Positions 1 to 8,321 of a stretch of DNA of 64,000 nt are shown in pieces. The translations under genes and the position numbers were made by a program. Where the stretch lies: contig JAFLKN010000045.1 of NCBI GenBank assembly GCA_019163175.1, positions 1 to 64,000 on the forward strand. Direction: 5' to 3'. The notes beneath the pieces were generated by a model that had not been told where the DNA came from, did not search any database, and saw only the letters and a list, made by a program, of their open reading frames with translations. Source of the stretch: Prolixibacteraceae bacterium. GTDB lineage: Bacteria > Bacteroidota > Bacteroidia > Bacteroidales > Prolixibacteraceae. The first letter of the stretch is position 1, and the number at the start of each line of letters is the position of its first letter.

Positions 1-1924
1 AGATAATAATGATTGTTCCTTTCAGAGCATCTGGCTTTTCGATGAGTTGAAGTGTTACATCAACCAACTGAGTTCCGCCATTTGTTCCAACTTTTAGGTT
101 ATGTAATTTTACTGCATCGTAATTTTGTTTAGCCCGGCGTATTGCTCCCGGAAGTTCGTTGCGTAAACCTTCGCGTGCCATGGCATAAACGTTCCAGTTC
201 GCTTTGCCTGCTGCCGGTTCTAAATATTTGCCTGTTTTGCCTGTAATGTATAATATGTCGCCTTCGGAGTTAATCAGAACACTGGCGGGTGCAAAACGCT
301 GCAACAGTAATTGGTCGGTAAGAATTTGAATGTTTTCTGTCACTTTTACTGGTTTTATTTCTTTTGGTATTATTGCTTTTGAATGGGTAAATGAACTTGG
401 AAAGTCTATCATTTCGTTGGTTGAAGAAATTAAAGAACGTTTATAGAGTTTTAATCTGGCATCGAGAAGAACAAATTGGTTGTTTTGAGAGTTTTCGTTT
501 TCGGCGCTGCCAAGTACCATCACTCCCCCGGCAATGAGGCTGTAATGGAACAAATTCATCAGTTTTTTCTGCAATTCGGGTTCCAGGTAAATTAATAGAT
601 TGCGGCACGAAAGCAGGTCTAATTTTGTGAAAGGCGGGTCTTTTATCACATCGTGCGGCGCAAATACCACCATTTCGCGAATGGCTGTATTTACACGAAA
701 GCCATTTTCTTCTTTGGTAAAAAACTGGCTTATCCGCTCTGGCGATACATCGGCAGCAATATTTTCGCTGAAAAATCCTTTTCTGGCAATCTCAATAGCA
801 TCACTATCTATGTCGGTGGCAAATATTTGTAAGGTGAAGGTTTTGTCGTGTTTTATCTTTTCGTAGGCTTCCCTAAAAATTATAGCCAGCGAATACGCTT
901 CTTCACCTGTAGAACAGCCCGTAACCCAGGCTCTTAAAATGTGCCCGTTGGGTAATTCGTCAAATAAATCGGGGATCACTTTTTCTTTCAGTTTTTTCCA
1001 AACGTCAGTATCGCGGAAAAAATTGGTTACGCCAATCAGCAACTCTTTAAAAAGTATATCCAGTTCTTTGGGGTTTTCCTGTAAAAACCTGACGTAATTG
1101 GCAATTTTATCAATTTGGTGCACGCTCATGCGTCGTTCGATACGCCGGAACAAGGTGTTTTTTTTATACAGCGAAAAATCGTGTCCGGTTTGTGCCCGAA
1201 GCAAAATCACAATTTTTTCGAGATTGCTTATGCTCTTATCATCAATTGTGGTTTTCTGTGCAATTGCGGGGCTGAGTTTAAGAAATGAAATTAATTTTGA
1301 GGGCAGTTCTGTTGCTGATGCCAGAATATCAACAATCACCGAATTAACAGCACTTTGCGGCATCCCATCAAATTTTGCTGTTGAGGGATCCTGCACCACG
1401 ACAATACCGTTTTTTTCTTTTATCGCTTTTAGTCCAAGGCTGCCGTCGCTGCCCATTCCCGAGAGAATTACACCAATACTTTTTTCGTGTTGGTCCAGTG
1501 CAAGCGAACGGAAAAAATAATCTACCGGCAGACGCAAACCACGCAATTCAACCGGCTCAAACAAATGCAAACAGCCGTTTAATATCGACATGCTTTTGTT
1601 TGGTGGTATTACATAAACATGGTTGGCCTGCACTACCAGGTGGTCGGTTACCTGCAACACTTTCATCTCGGTAGTTCGCTGCAAAAGTTCGGGCATAATA
1701 CCCACATGGTTTGGGTCGAGATGTTGAATGACCACGAATGCAATTCCGCAATTTTTAGGAACATTCCCGAAAAACTGTTCCAATGCTTCCAATCCACCGG
1801 CCGACGCACCAATACCAACAATAGGAAAATCGTTGACTTTTACATTCGTAAACATTTGGTCTTGAGGTGGTTTTATCTCTATTTTATCAGTAGATTTCTG
1901 ATGTTCAGTTTTTTTTGTATTCAT
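1..1924 (-). CDS. CheB-CheR-PAS fusion protein (chemotaxis-type methylesterase/methyltransferase), 3' end off window
   Basis: The protein reads leftwards from ATG at 1924-1922 and leaves the window after 641 codons with no stop. Residues about 33-215 form a CheB methylesterase domain with GASAGG (Ser41), VIQHLDPNH (His68) and SGMGSDG (Asp160), the usual catalytic Ser-His-Asp set. Residues about 233-490 form a CheR methyltransferase with RRIERRM, the SAM-binding stretch TGCSTGEEAYS, FATDID and the SCRNLLIYL motif. A PAS-like segment starts near residue 535. CheB-CheR-PAS fusions are known as stand-alone signalling proteins, often ending in a histidine kinase, and act away from classical chemotaxis operons. 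No receptor or CheA gene is nearby. A TATCTTTG element lies upstream on this strand (2021-2014). What lies beyond the edge (more PAS, kinase) is unknown. Confidence 0.93.
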   Translation of the reverse strand, partial: MNTKKTEHQKSTDKIEIKPPQDQMFTNVKVNDFPIVGIGASAGGLEALEQFFGNVPKNCGIAFVVIQHLDPNHVGIMPELLQRTTEMKVLQVTDHLVVQANHVYVIPPNKSMSILNGCLHLFEPVELRGLRLPVDYFFRSLALDQHEKSIGVILSGMGSDGSLGLKAIKEKNGIVVVQDPSTAKFDGMPQSAVNSVIVDILASATELPSKLISFLKLSPAIAQKTTIDDKSISNLEKIVILLRAQTGHDFSLYKKNTLFRRIERRMSVHQIDKIANYVRFLQENPKELDILFKELLIGVTNFFRDTDVWKKLKEKVIPDLFDELPNGHILRAWVTGCSTGEEAYSLAIIFREAYEKIKHDKTFTLQIFATDIDSDAIEIARKGFFSENIAADVSPERISQFFTKEENGFRVNTAIREMVVFAPHDVIKDPPFTKLDLLSCRNLLIYLEPELQKKLMNLFHYSLIAGGVMVLGSAENENSQNNQFVLLDARLKLYKRSLISSTNEMIDFPSSFTHSKAIIPKEIKPVKVTENIQILTDQLLLQRFAPASVLINSEGDILYITGKTGKYLEPAAGKANWNVYAMAREGLRNELPGAIRRAKQNYDAVKLHNLKVGTNGGTQLVDVTLQLIEKPDALKGTIIII

Positions 1925-2125
1925 TGCAAAATTTGGATATAACTCAATCAAACTGGCAGAGTTGTAAAAGATTCGCGCTAAGCCTTTAAGCAACAAATTT
2001 TGTACGTCTTATTCAAAGATATTGTTTATTTTGAGATTCTGAAGGATTCGTAAGTTTTAATACGTGTAATGATTTTACGAATTGGAATACTTCTTTAAGA
2101 AACAACCCAAAAATCCACATCCGAT

Positions 2126-3334
2126 ATGAAACCATTGCTCTATATCCTGATTGCATTTATTCTGCTTTCATTTTCAAAAAAAAAAGAACCTGTCAGCGAA
2201 TGGCGTGGTCCAAACCGAAGCGGAGTGTATAACGAAACTGGTTTATTGAAACAATGGCCGGCAGAAGGGCCAAAGCTAATTTGGGCTGTTGATTCAACCG
2301 GACGCGGCTACGGATCGCCTGTTTTTACTGAAGATCAACTTTTCATCAACGGAGAGACCGATAGCACAAGTTATTTGTATGCCTATAATCTGCAAGGAAA
2401 ATTGCAGTGGAAATCAGCGTACGGTCAGGAATGGGTGAAAAACTTCCCCGGAGCGCGCTCAACGCCAACTGTAGTTGGCGATTTGGTTTATGTCAGCTCC
2501 GGAAAAGGCGACATTGCCTGTTTCGATAAACATTCAGGAATAAAGAAATGGTCGCTCAATATGGTTACCGATCTTCAGGGTAAAATAAACATGTTTGGCT
2601 ATTCTCAATCGTTAACCGTCAATGGAGATTTGCTTTATTGTGCACCTGGCGGAACCGAGAACAACATTGTGGCGCTGAACCGTTTCACCGGAAAGCTGAT
2701 CTGGAAACAAAAAGCCAAGGGAGAACTGGAAGCCTACAACGCACCTATCATCGTAAAACGAGGCCAGCTCGATCTGATGCTTACTTTTTCTGAAGACTGT
2801 TTCATTGGACTTAACGGCCAAACCGGACAGCTTTTGTGGACTCACCCTCAGGATACAGCCGGAAACCTGCATGGAAATATCCCGATTCTGGAAGGCAACG
2901 ATCTGATTTATGTGGCCGGAGATGGCAACTGTGCAGTAAAACTGAATCTTTCTGATGATGGCAAATCCGTTTCTGAAGTATGGCGAAATTCAAAATTCGA
3001 CAATATAATGGGTGGAATCGTCAGAATGGGTGATAAAATATACGCAACTGGTCACCGTCAAATGTATTTGAAGTGCCTCGACATGAAAACAGGCCAGGTT
3101 ACCGATTCGCTTAAAATGTTCAGGGGAAGTACCATTGCGGCGGATGGTATGCTTTACGTTTATACCGAAAAAGGTGATATGAATCTGGTAAATCCCAAGC
3201 CGGAAGGCATGCAGCTCGTCAGTACATTTAAAGTGACCAAGGGAACCAAAGAACATTTTGCACATCCGGTTATCCACAATGGAGTGCTGTACATCAGGCA
3301 CGGACAGACTTTGCTGGCATACTCGATCAAATAA
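2126..3334 (+). CDS. Exported PQQ-type beta-propeller protein
   Basis: This 402-residue protein starts with a hydrophobic signal-like segment (residues 3-17) without a lipobox cysteine. The mature part opens with WRGPNRSG and carries repeated blades of the form 'D-G-x-L-x-W' (LQGKLQWKS, HSGIKKWSL, FTGKLIWKQ, QTGQLLWTH). This is the PQQ-like/BamB-type propeller common in secreted Bacteroidota and Planctomycetota proteins. Such proteins bind ligands or assemble with other envelope proteins; many do not bind PQQ, and no dehydrogenase signature is visible. It stands alone, and the stretch before the next gene holds no convincing terminator. An enzymatic role cannot be assigned. Confidence 0.85.
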   Translation: MKPLLYILIAFILLSFSKKKEPVSEWRGPNRSGVYNETGLLKQWPAEGPKLIWAVDSTGRGYGSPVFTEDQLFINGETDSTSYLYAYNLQGKLQWKSAYGQEWVKNFPGARSTPTVVGDLVYVSSGKGDIACFDKHSGIKKWSLNMVTDLQGKINMFGYSQSLTVNGDLLYCAPGGTENNIVALNRFTGKLIWKQKAKGELEAYNAPIIVKRGQLDLMLTFSEDCFIGLNGQTGQLLWTHPQDTAGNLHGNIPILEGNDLIYVAGDGNCAVKLNLSDDGKSVSEVWRNSKFDNIMGGIVRMGDKIYATGHRQMYLKCLDMKTGQVTDSLKMFRGSTIAADGMLYVYTEKGDMNLVNPKPEGMQLVSTFKVTKGTKEHFAHPVIHNGVLYIRHGQTLLAYSIK

Positions 3335-3477
3335 AAAAATCACTTCATTTAAAATATCTTTTAGCCTCATTCGTCTACCACAGTATAAGCAGTACAATTG
3401 GGTTTGAATGAAATAAAAAGTCGGTATACAGGCTCGGAATTTCGGATCAGACTTGGTTGTCGTTCAAGCAAAACAAA

Positions 3478-4098
3478 ATGACTGGAATTGAGGTTTTAAG
3501 TCCATCTTCTGACGATTCGTCGGTTCAATGGACAGAAACAAGCGTGAAAGGAAAACAAAATATATCGGAGGTCATCAAGAATTACGGTAGCCGCCTGCAG
3601 GGGTTTATTCGTAAACGTGTGCGCACCATCGAAGATGCCGATGATATTTTGCAGGAAGTTTACTTTCAGCTGGCAGACGCCGACCGGTTGATGAAACCAA
3701 TCGATCAGATTTCAGGATGGTTGTTTACTGTTGCCCGCAACCGCATTACCGATTTATACCGCAAAAAGAAAGCTGAATCGCTTCCTGAACTTTTGTCGGA
3801 AGATGACGATGATCCGGTATTCGCCGAATTACGCGATTTGATCTTTGACAATGGGAGCAATCCGGAAACTGAATATTTGAGGTCTCTGGTCTGGATTGAG
3901 CTGGAAAAAGCTTTAAGCGAACTTCCGGAAGAACAGCGCCGGATATTTGAACTGACCGAAATGCAAGGACTATCGTTTAAGGAAATTGCCACGCAAACCG
4001 GTGAACCTGTAAACACGCTCATTTCAAGAAAACGTTATGCGGTGCTGCATTTGCGCGAACGACTGCTGCTTATTTACAATGAATTATTAAACTTTTAA
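3478..4098 (+). CDS. ECF-type RNA polymerase sigma factor
   Basis: This is a sigma-70-family protein of about 206 residues. Region 2 holds the DADDILQEVYFQLAD helix, which contacts core RNA polymerase and the -10 element, and SGWLFTVARNRITDLYRKKK. Region 4 holds LPEEQRRIFELTEMQGLSFKEIA, the helix-turn-helix that reads the -35 element. I chose ATG 3478; an in-frame TTG at 3457 would add seven residues. The 35-residue N-terminal tail before region 2 is poorly conserved-looking. The next gene begins 4 bases after the stop and encodes a His-rich two-helix membrane protein, the usual place for an anti-sigma or sensor. I see no copy of the GCAACC-N16-GTC motif of the second ECF gene upstream of this one, so the two sigma factors probably have separate regulons. 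Confidence 0.9.
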   Translation: MTGIEVLSPSSDDSSVQWTETSVKGKQNISEVIKNYGSRLQGFIRKRVRTIEDADDILQEVYFQLADADRLMKPIDQISGWLFTVARNRITDLYRKKKAESLPELLSEDDDDPVFAELRDLIFDNGSNPETEYLRSLVWIELEKALSELPEEQRRIFELTEMQGLSFKEIATQTGEPVNTLISRKRYAVLHLRERLLLIYNELLNF

Positions 4099-4102
4099 AA
4101 TA

Positions 4103-4468
4103 ATGACAATGAAAACAATGTTCAAAAAAAGATGGTATTTTTTCGTACCGCTAATTTTAGCCGCCCTTGTTGGTTTTGGCTTCGTTACTATGTATTTGTG
4201 GAACTGGCTTATGCCCGTATTATTCCATTTGCCTGAGATTACATTTTGGCAAACAGTTGGTCTGTTAGTTCTGTCACGGATTTTTTTCGGAGGCTTTGGC
4301 GGTCATAAACACAGACATGGTCATGGCCATCATCACCATTGCAACAAGAATTTGCACGAAAAATGGGAAAACATGACTCCCGAAGAACGTGAGAAATTTC
4401 AGCAACATATCCATATGCACCGTCCGCCATGGGCGCATCGGTTTAGTGGTGATGAACAAGTAAAGTAA
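4103..4468 (+). CDS. Small membrane protein with His-rich tail, sigma-factor partner candidate
   Basis: This 121-residue protein has two hydrophobic segments (about residues 12-33 and 45-63). They are followed by a glycine/histidine stretch, KHRHGHGHHHHC (about residues 69-80), and a charged tail, EKWENMTPEEREKFQQH, with more His residues (HIHMHRPPWAHR). It sits 4 bases downstream of an ECF sigma gene, so the two are almost certainly co-transcribed. The tail pattern MTPEEREKFQ resembles the helices of small periplasmic metal-sensing proteins of the CpxP/ZraP/CnrX type, but I cannot claim homology. A metal-responsive regulator of the sigma factor is a reasonable inference; metal storage or transport is an alternative. 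The double start M-T-M leaves the first or third codon possible. Confidence 0.75.
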   Translation: MTMKTMFKKRWYFFVPLILAALVGFGFVTMYLWNWLMPVLFHLPEITFWQTVGLLVLSRIFFGGFGGHKHRHGHGHHHHCNKNLHEKWENMTPEEREKFQQHIHMHRPPWAHRFSGDEQVK

Positions 4469-4497
4469 GGCTAAAATATTAGCAGAAAGCTTTTATT

Positions 4498-4567
4498 GAC
4501 ACGAAGCTACCAGATCCTGAAACAAAACTAAAACACAGTTTAATTCGCGACTTGGAATCTTCGTGTC
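4498..4567 (+). repeat. Inverted repeat between the sigma operon and the ABC exporter
   Basis: GACACGAAG (4498-4506) and CTTCGTGTC (4559-4567) are perfect 9-base arms separated by 52 bases and followed by TTTTCTT. It could act as a weak terminator for the sigma operon. The long loop makes this uncertain. Confidence 0.4.
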
Positions 4568-4629
4568 TTTTCTTGTATTTTTAATCACTTTCTAAACTCT
4601 TTTGCAGTTTCTTTGTAGTTAGTATTTTC

Positions 4630-6393
4630 ATGTTTATCCGATCAATGAGTCAGTCAAAAATTAAGGACCCCTCCGCTAAGAGATCCAAACCAAGTGTATT
4701 TAGTTTACTGAAACCCTATTCAGGAATGATCACCTTTATGGTGCTATTTGCCCTTTTGAGCAATGGAGTAAATTTGTGGCTGCCCAAAATCATTTCGCAC
4801 GCAATTGATGACTTTGCTGGCGGCCAATTCGAATTAAAAAAAGTCATTCTTGAGTTTTTGATCGCATCACTCGTTATTTTCTTCTTCACCTATCTGCAAA
4901 GTATCCTGCAAACTTTTGCCTCAGAGAAAGTGGCACGTGATCTGCGCACCCGATTATCCGACAAAATTTCGCAGCAAAGTTACAGCTACATACTTAAAAC
5001 CAATCCATCGAAGCTCTTAACCAACCTCACTTCCGACATCGATTCCATCAAAATGTTTGTATCAATGGCGGTGGTTATGATTTTTTCATCGCTGTTTATG
5101 ATTATCGGAACCTGTACATTGCTCATCATGATCAATTACAAAATGGCTATTCCGGTTATTTTGACTGTTCCCCTTATTGGCACTACTTTCTATCTGGTAC
5201 TTCGGAAAGCAAAGGTTTTATTTAAACGAAGCCGCGAAATTATTGACTGGCTCAACAAGGTAATTAATGAAAGCATTATGGGATCGGCGATTATTCGGGT
5301 GCTTAACTCGCAGCTATCAGAATACAATAAATTCCTGGATGCCAATACCAATGCGCGCGATCTGGGACTTGCCATTTTGCGACTTTTTGCCGTACTCATA
5401 CCTATCGTCACCTTGGTATTCAACCTGGCCATACTAACCATTCTGATGCTTGGCGGCCATTTTGTAATTACCGAAAGTATGTCGATGGGAGATTTTGCAG
5501 CTTTTTACAGTTACCTGGGCCTTATCATTTTTCCAATCATCATGATGGGTTTTATGGGTAACATTATTGCACAGGCTTCGGCTTCATACCAGCGTATCAA
5601 CGAAGTTTTGGAAGCTCCCGAGCTTGCTGAGACCGGTACTTTGAAAGAAACACTTCAGGGAAATATTGAACTCGATCAGGTATCACTTTCATACGACGGA
5701 AAACCTATTCTGAAAGATATTTCGTTTTCGGTAAAAGGTGGAACTCAAGTGGCTATAATTGGCCCGACTGCCGCCGGAAAAAGTCAATTGCTAAACCTGT
5801 TGACTGATTTGGTCAAGCCAGACAGTGGGAGAATCCTATTCGATGGAAAAGAAGTTGAAAGTTACGAGAAAGAATCGTTTCGGAGCCAGGTAGGATTTGT
5901 GCTTCAGGATAGCGTCATTTTTAATATGAGCCTTCGCGAAAATATTGCTTTCAGCGATAAAGTAACTGATGAATCGCTCAAAAAAGCCATTACTACTGCG
6001 GAACTGATGGACTTTGTCGATTCACTTCCGGACAAACTCGACACCATTGTTTCGGAGCGTGGAACCAGCCTTTCAGGAGGACAAAAGCAACGGATAATGC
6101 TGGCACGGGCACTCGCTATCAATCCAAAAATTCTGTTGCTCGACGATTTTACAGCCCGTGTCGATCGTAAAACAGAGAAAAAAATTCTGGAAAATCTGGC
6201 CATTTATTATACTGAGCTGACCTTGCTTTCGGTCACACAAAAGATAGCCTCTGTAAAGCATTTCGAGCAGATTATTCTGCTAATGGAAGGCGAAATAATT
6301 GCCAGCGGCACACACAAAGAGTTAATGGAAACCTGCACCGAATACGTTCAGATTTCCAATTCACAACGAAGCACCAGCCACTATGAACTATAA
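4630..6393 (+). CDS. Heterodimeric ABC exporter, subunit with degenerate ATP site
   Basis: This 587-residue half-transporter has an N-terminal six-helix exporter membrane domain (about residues 25-330) and a C-terminal nucleotide-binding domain. The Walker A motif GPTAAGKS starts at residue 378 and the signature LSGGQ is canonical (481-485). The Walker B stretch ILLLDD has Asp506 in place of the catalytic Glu, and the H-loop position is Gln537 instead of His (SVTQKIAS). These are the same substitutions described for the non-hydrolysing site of heterodimeric exporters such as TM287/288, LmrCD and BmrCD. The next gene overlaps by 11 bases and has the complementary pattern, so the two form one transporter. 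The substrate is unknown; multidrug or lipid-like compounds are typical. Met6 at 4645 is an alternative start. Confidence 0.95.
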   Translation: MFIRSMSQSKIKDPSAKRSKPSVFSLLKPYSGMITFMVLFALLSNGVNLWLPKIISHAIDDFAGGQFELKKVILEFLIASLVIFFFTYLQSILQTFASEKVARDLRTRLSDKISQQSYSYILKTNPSKLLTNLTSDIDSIKMFVSMAVVMIFSSLFMIIGTCTLLIMINYKMAIPVILTVPLIGTTFYLVLRKAKVLFKRSREIIDWLNKVINESIMGSAIIRVLNSQLSEYNKFLDANTNARDLGLAILRLFAVLIPIVTLVFNLAILTILMLGGHFVITESMSMGDFAAFYSYLGLIIFPIIMMGFMGNIIAQASASYQRINEVLEAPELAETGTLKETLQGNIELDQVSLSYDGKPILKDISFSVKGGTQVAIIGPTAAGKSQLLNLLTDLVKPDSGRILFDGKEVESYEKESFRSQVGFVLQDSVIFNMSLRENIAFSDKVTDESLKKAITTAELMDFVDSLPDKLDTIVSERGTSLSGGQKQRIMLARALAINPKILLLDDFTARVDRKTEKKILENLAIYYTELTLLSVTQKIASVKHFEQIILLMEGEIIASGTHKELMETCTEYVQISNSQRSTSHYEL

Positions 6394-8146
6394 TCTCAAC
6401 GACATATCTGGTGCAAAGGAGCAGAAGAAATCCACTTTGGCTGCACTTAAAAAATTGCTCGATTTAATTCAGGAAGAAAAACGAACGATCATTTTGGCCA
6501 TGGTCATCATTTTCGTTAACGCCTGGCTTAGCCTGTTGGGGCCTTACCTGATCGGATACACAATTGACACCTATATTCAGTCGAAACAATATCAAGGTGT
6601 TATCTTATTTACAGGTATTTTACTTGGCATTTATTTAACGGCATTTGTTACCAACTACCTGCAGATAAAAATCATGGGTGGTGTTGGGCAGCGCATGCTG
6701 TTTAGCTTGCGAAATGCCGTATTCAACAAGTTGCAAGAACTGCCAGTCGACTTTTTCAACCAAAACAAAGCAGGCGATTTAATTTCACGCATCAACAACG
6801 ATACCGACAAATTAAACCTGTTTTTCTCGCAGTCGCTCATGAATTTTATTGGCAGTATTTTTACGATGGTGGGCGCCGGTATATTTTTGGTAGGTATTAA
6901 TCCTGAACTTGGAGCCGCAGCCCTTTTGCCGGCACTTGTCATCTGGATATTTACGCGGGCTATTTCGCCCTGGGTAAAACGCAAGAACGCAGCCAACCTG
7001 AAAAGTACTGGTGGGTTGAGTGCCGAAATTCAGGAAAGCCTTAGCAATTTTAAAGTTATCGTAGCTTTTAACCGCCGCGATTATTTCCGCAAGCGCTTCA
7101 ACGAAGCAAATCAGAAGAACTACGACACTTCGGTCAGCGCCGGATTGGCCAATACGATTTTTACTCCGGTGTACGGACTTTCGTCAAATATCGGGCAGCT
7201 TATCGTGCTTGCTTTTGGTATTTACCTGATTATGACAGGAAAATTCACGGTTGGTTTGCTCATCGGATTTTTGTCTTACGTCAATAACTTTTATCATCCA
7301 CTTAGACAATTGGCTGGATTGTGGGCCAGTTTCCAGACCGCAATGGCAGGCTGGGACCGCATTTCGCAAATTCTGTCGCTCGACACCAACCTCGAACTTG
7401 TTGAAGATACGGTAAAAGATTCAAGTGCAGCATACCTTTCCTTCCGCGAAGTTTCATTTACTTATCCCAACGGAAAAGAAGTTCTGCATCATGTCAGCTT
7501 CGATCTGGAGCGTGGAAAAACTTATGCATTTGTTGGACCAACCGGTGGAGGGAAAACAACAACAGCCTCGCTGATTGCCCGTTTGTACGATGCTACCAAA
7601 GGATTGGTGCTTCTCGATGGTAAAGACATCCGTTCATATACTCCAGAAGAACGAACCGGCAAAATCGGTTTTATACTTCAGGAACCGTTTTTGTTTAGCG
7701 GAACTGTGCGCGACAATATTTTATACGGCAATCCGGAATACAAAAATGTGTCGAACGACGAACTGGCTTCGGTTATTAAAGAATCTGGACTCGAAACACT
7801 GCTTGCTCGATTTGATGATGGACTGGAATCGAAAATTCAGACCACCGGCGACGGCATCAGCCTGGGACAAAAACAGCTGATCGCTTTTATGTGCGCAGTA
7901 CTTCGCAAGCCTGAATTACTTATTTTGGACGAAGCAACCGCTAACATCGACACCATTACCGAACAATTACTCGAAAGTATTCTGCAAAAACTACCGGCAA
8001 CCACAACTCGTGTAATTATTGCCCACCGTCTGAATACAATTGAAAATGCTGATGAAATCTTCTTCGTCAACTCGGGCGAAGTTATTCGTGCCGGTTCGCT
8101 AGACGACGCTGTTAATCTTCTGCTGCACGGAAAGAGAGAGAGCTAA
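6383..8146 (+). CDS. Heterodimeric ABC exporter, catalytic subunit
   Basis: This 587-residue exporter half has six membrane helices (about residues 30-320) and one ATPase domain. Walker A GPTGGGKT starts at residue 385, Walker B ILDEAT has the catalytic Glu517, and the H-loop is the normal IAHRL with His548. Its signature is ISLGQ (492-496) where LSGGQ is expected. In a head-to-tail dimer that weakened signature faces the Asp506/Gln537 site of the partner, so all the deviations fall in one composite site and the other remains fully consensus. The start codon lies inside the end of the upstream gene (11-base overlap), implying translational coupling. The length is normal for the family. I see no clear terminator after the stop. 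Confidence 0.96.
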   Translation: MNYNLNDISGAKEQKKSTLAALKKLLDLIQEEKRTIILAMVIIFVNAWLSLLGPYLIGYTIDTYIQSKQYQGVILFTGILLGIYLTAFVTNYLQIKIMGGVGQRMLFSLRNAVFNKLQELPVDFFNQNKAGDLISRINNDTDKLNLFFSQSLMNFIGSIFTMVGAGIFLVGINPELGAAALLPALVIWIFTRAISPWVKRKNAANLKSTGGLSAEIQESLSNFKVIVAFNRRDYFRKRFNEANQKNYDTSVSAGLANTIFTPVYGLSSNIGQLIVLAFGIYLIMTGKFTVGLLIGFLSYVNNFYHPLRQLAGLWASFQTAMAGWDRISQILSLDTNLELVEDTVKDSSAAYLSFREVSFTYPNGKEVLHHVSFDLERGKTYAFVGPTGGGKTTTASLIARLYDATKGLVLLDGKDIRSYTPEERTGKIGFILQEPFLFSGTVRDNILYGNPEYKNVSNDELASVIKESGLETLLARFDDGLESKIQTTGDGISLGQKQLIAFMCAVLRKPELLILDEATANIDTITEQLLESILQKLPATTTRVIIAHRLNTIENADEIFFVNSGEVIRAGSLDDAVNLLLHGKRES

Positions 8147-8321
8147 AATAGATTTAGTTGAAATGTAAATTACTGACCGAATTTACTTTAAGTGGGTAAT
8201 CATCAATTTAGGATATAAAAGTATTTTTTTTTGAAAAATGGATCAACTTAATAAACCATTTAACATTGGCATTGTTTTAAAAGGGAAATGAGTCATATGT
8301 AAAACTTAAATCCTTCCATTT

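Noticed and set aside
600-1942. Plus-strand open frames across the first 2 kb
   Set aside because: They are antisense to the CheB-CheR-PAS gene, whose catalytic motifs are all intact on the minus strand.
4630-6393. ABC subunit as a decaying pseudogene, because the catalytic Glu and H-loop His are replaced
   Set aside because: The frame is complete and the partner subunit shows the matching change in the same composite ATP site, as in known functional heterodimers.
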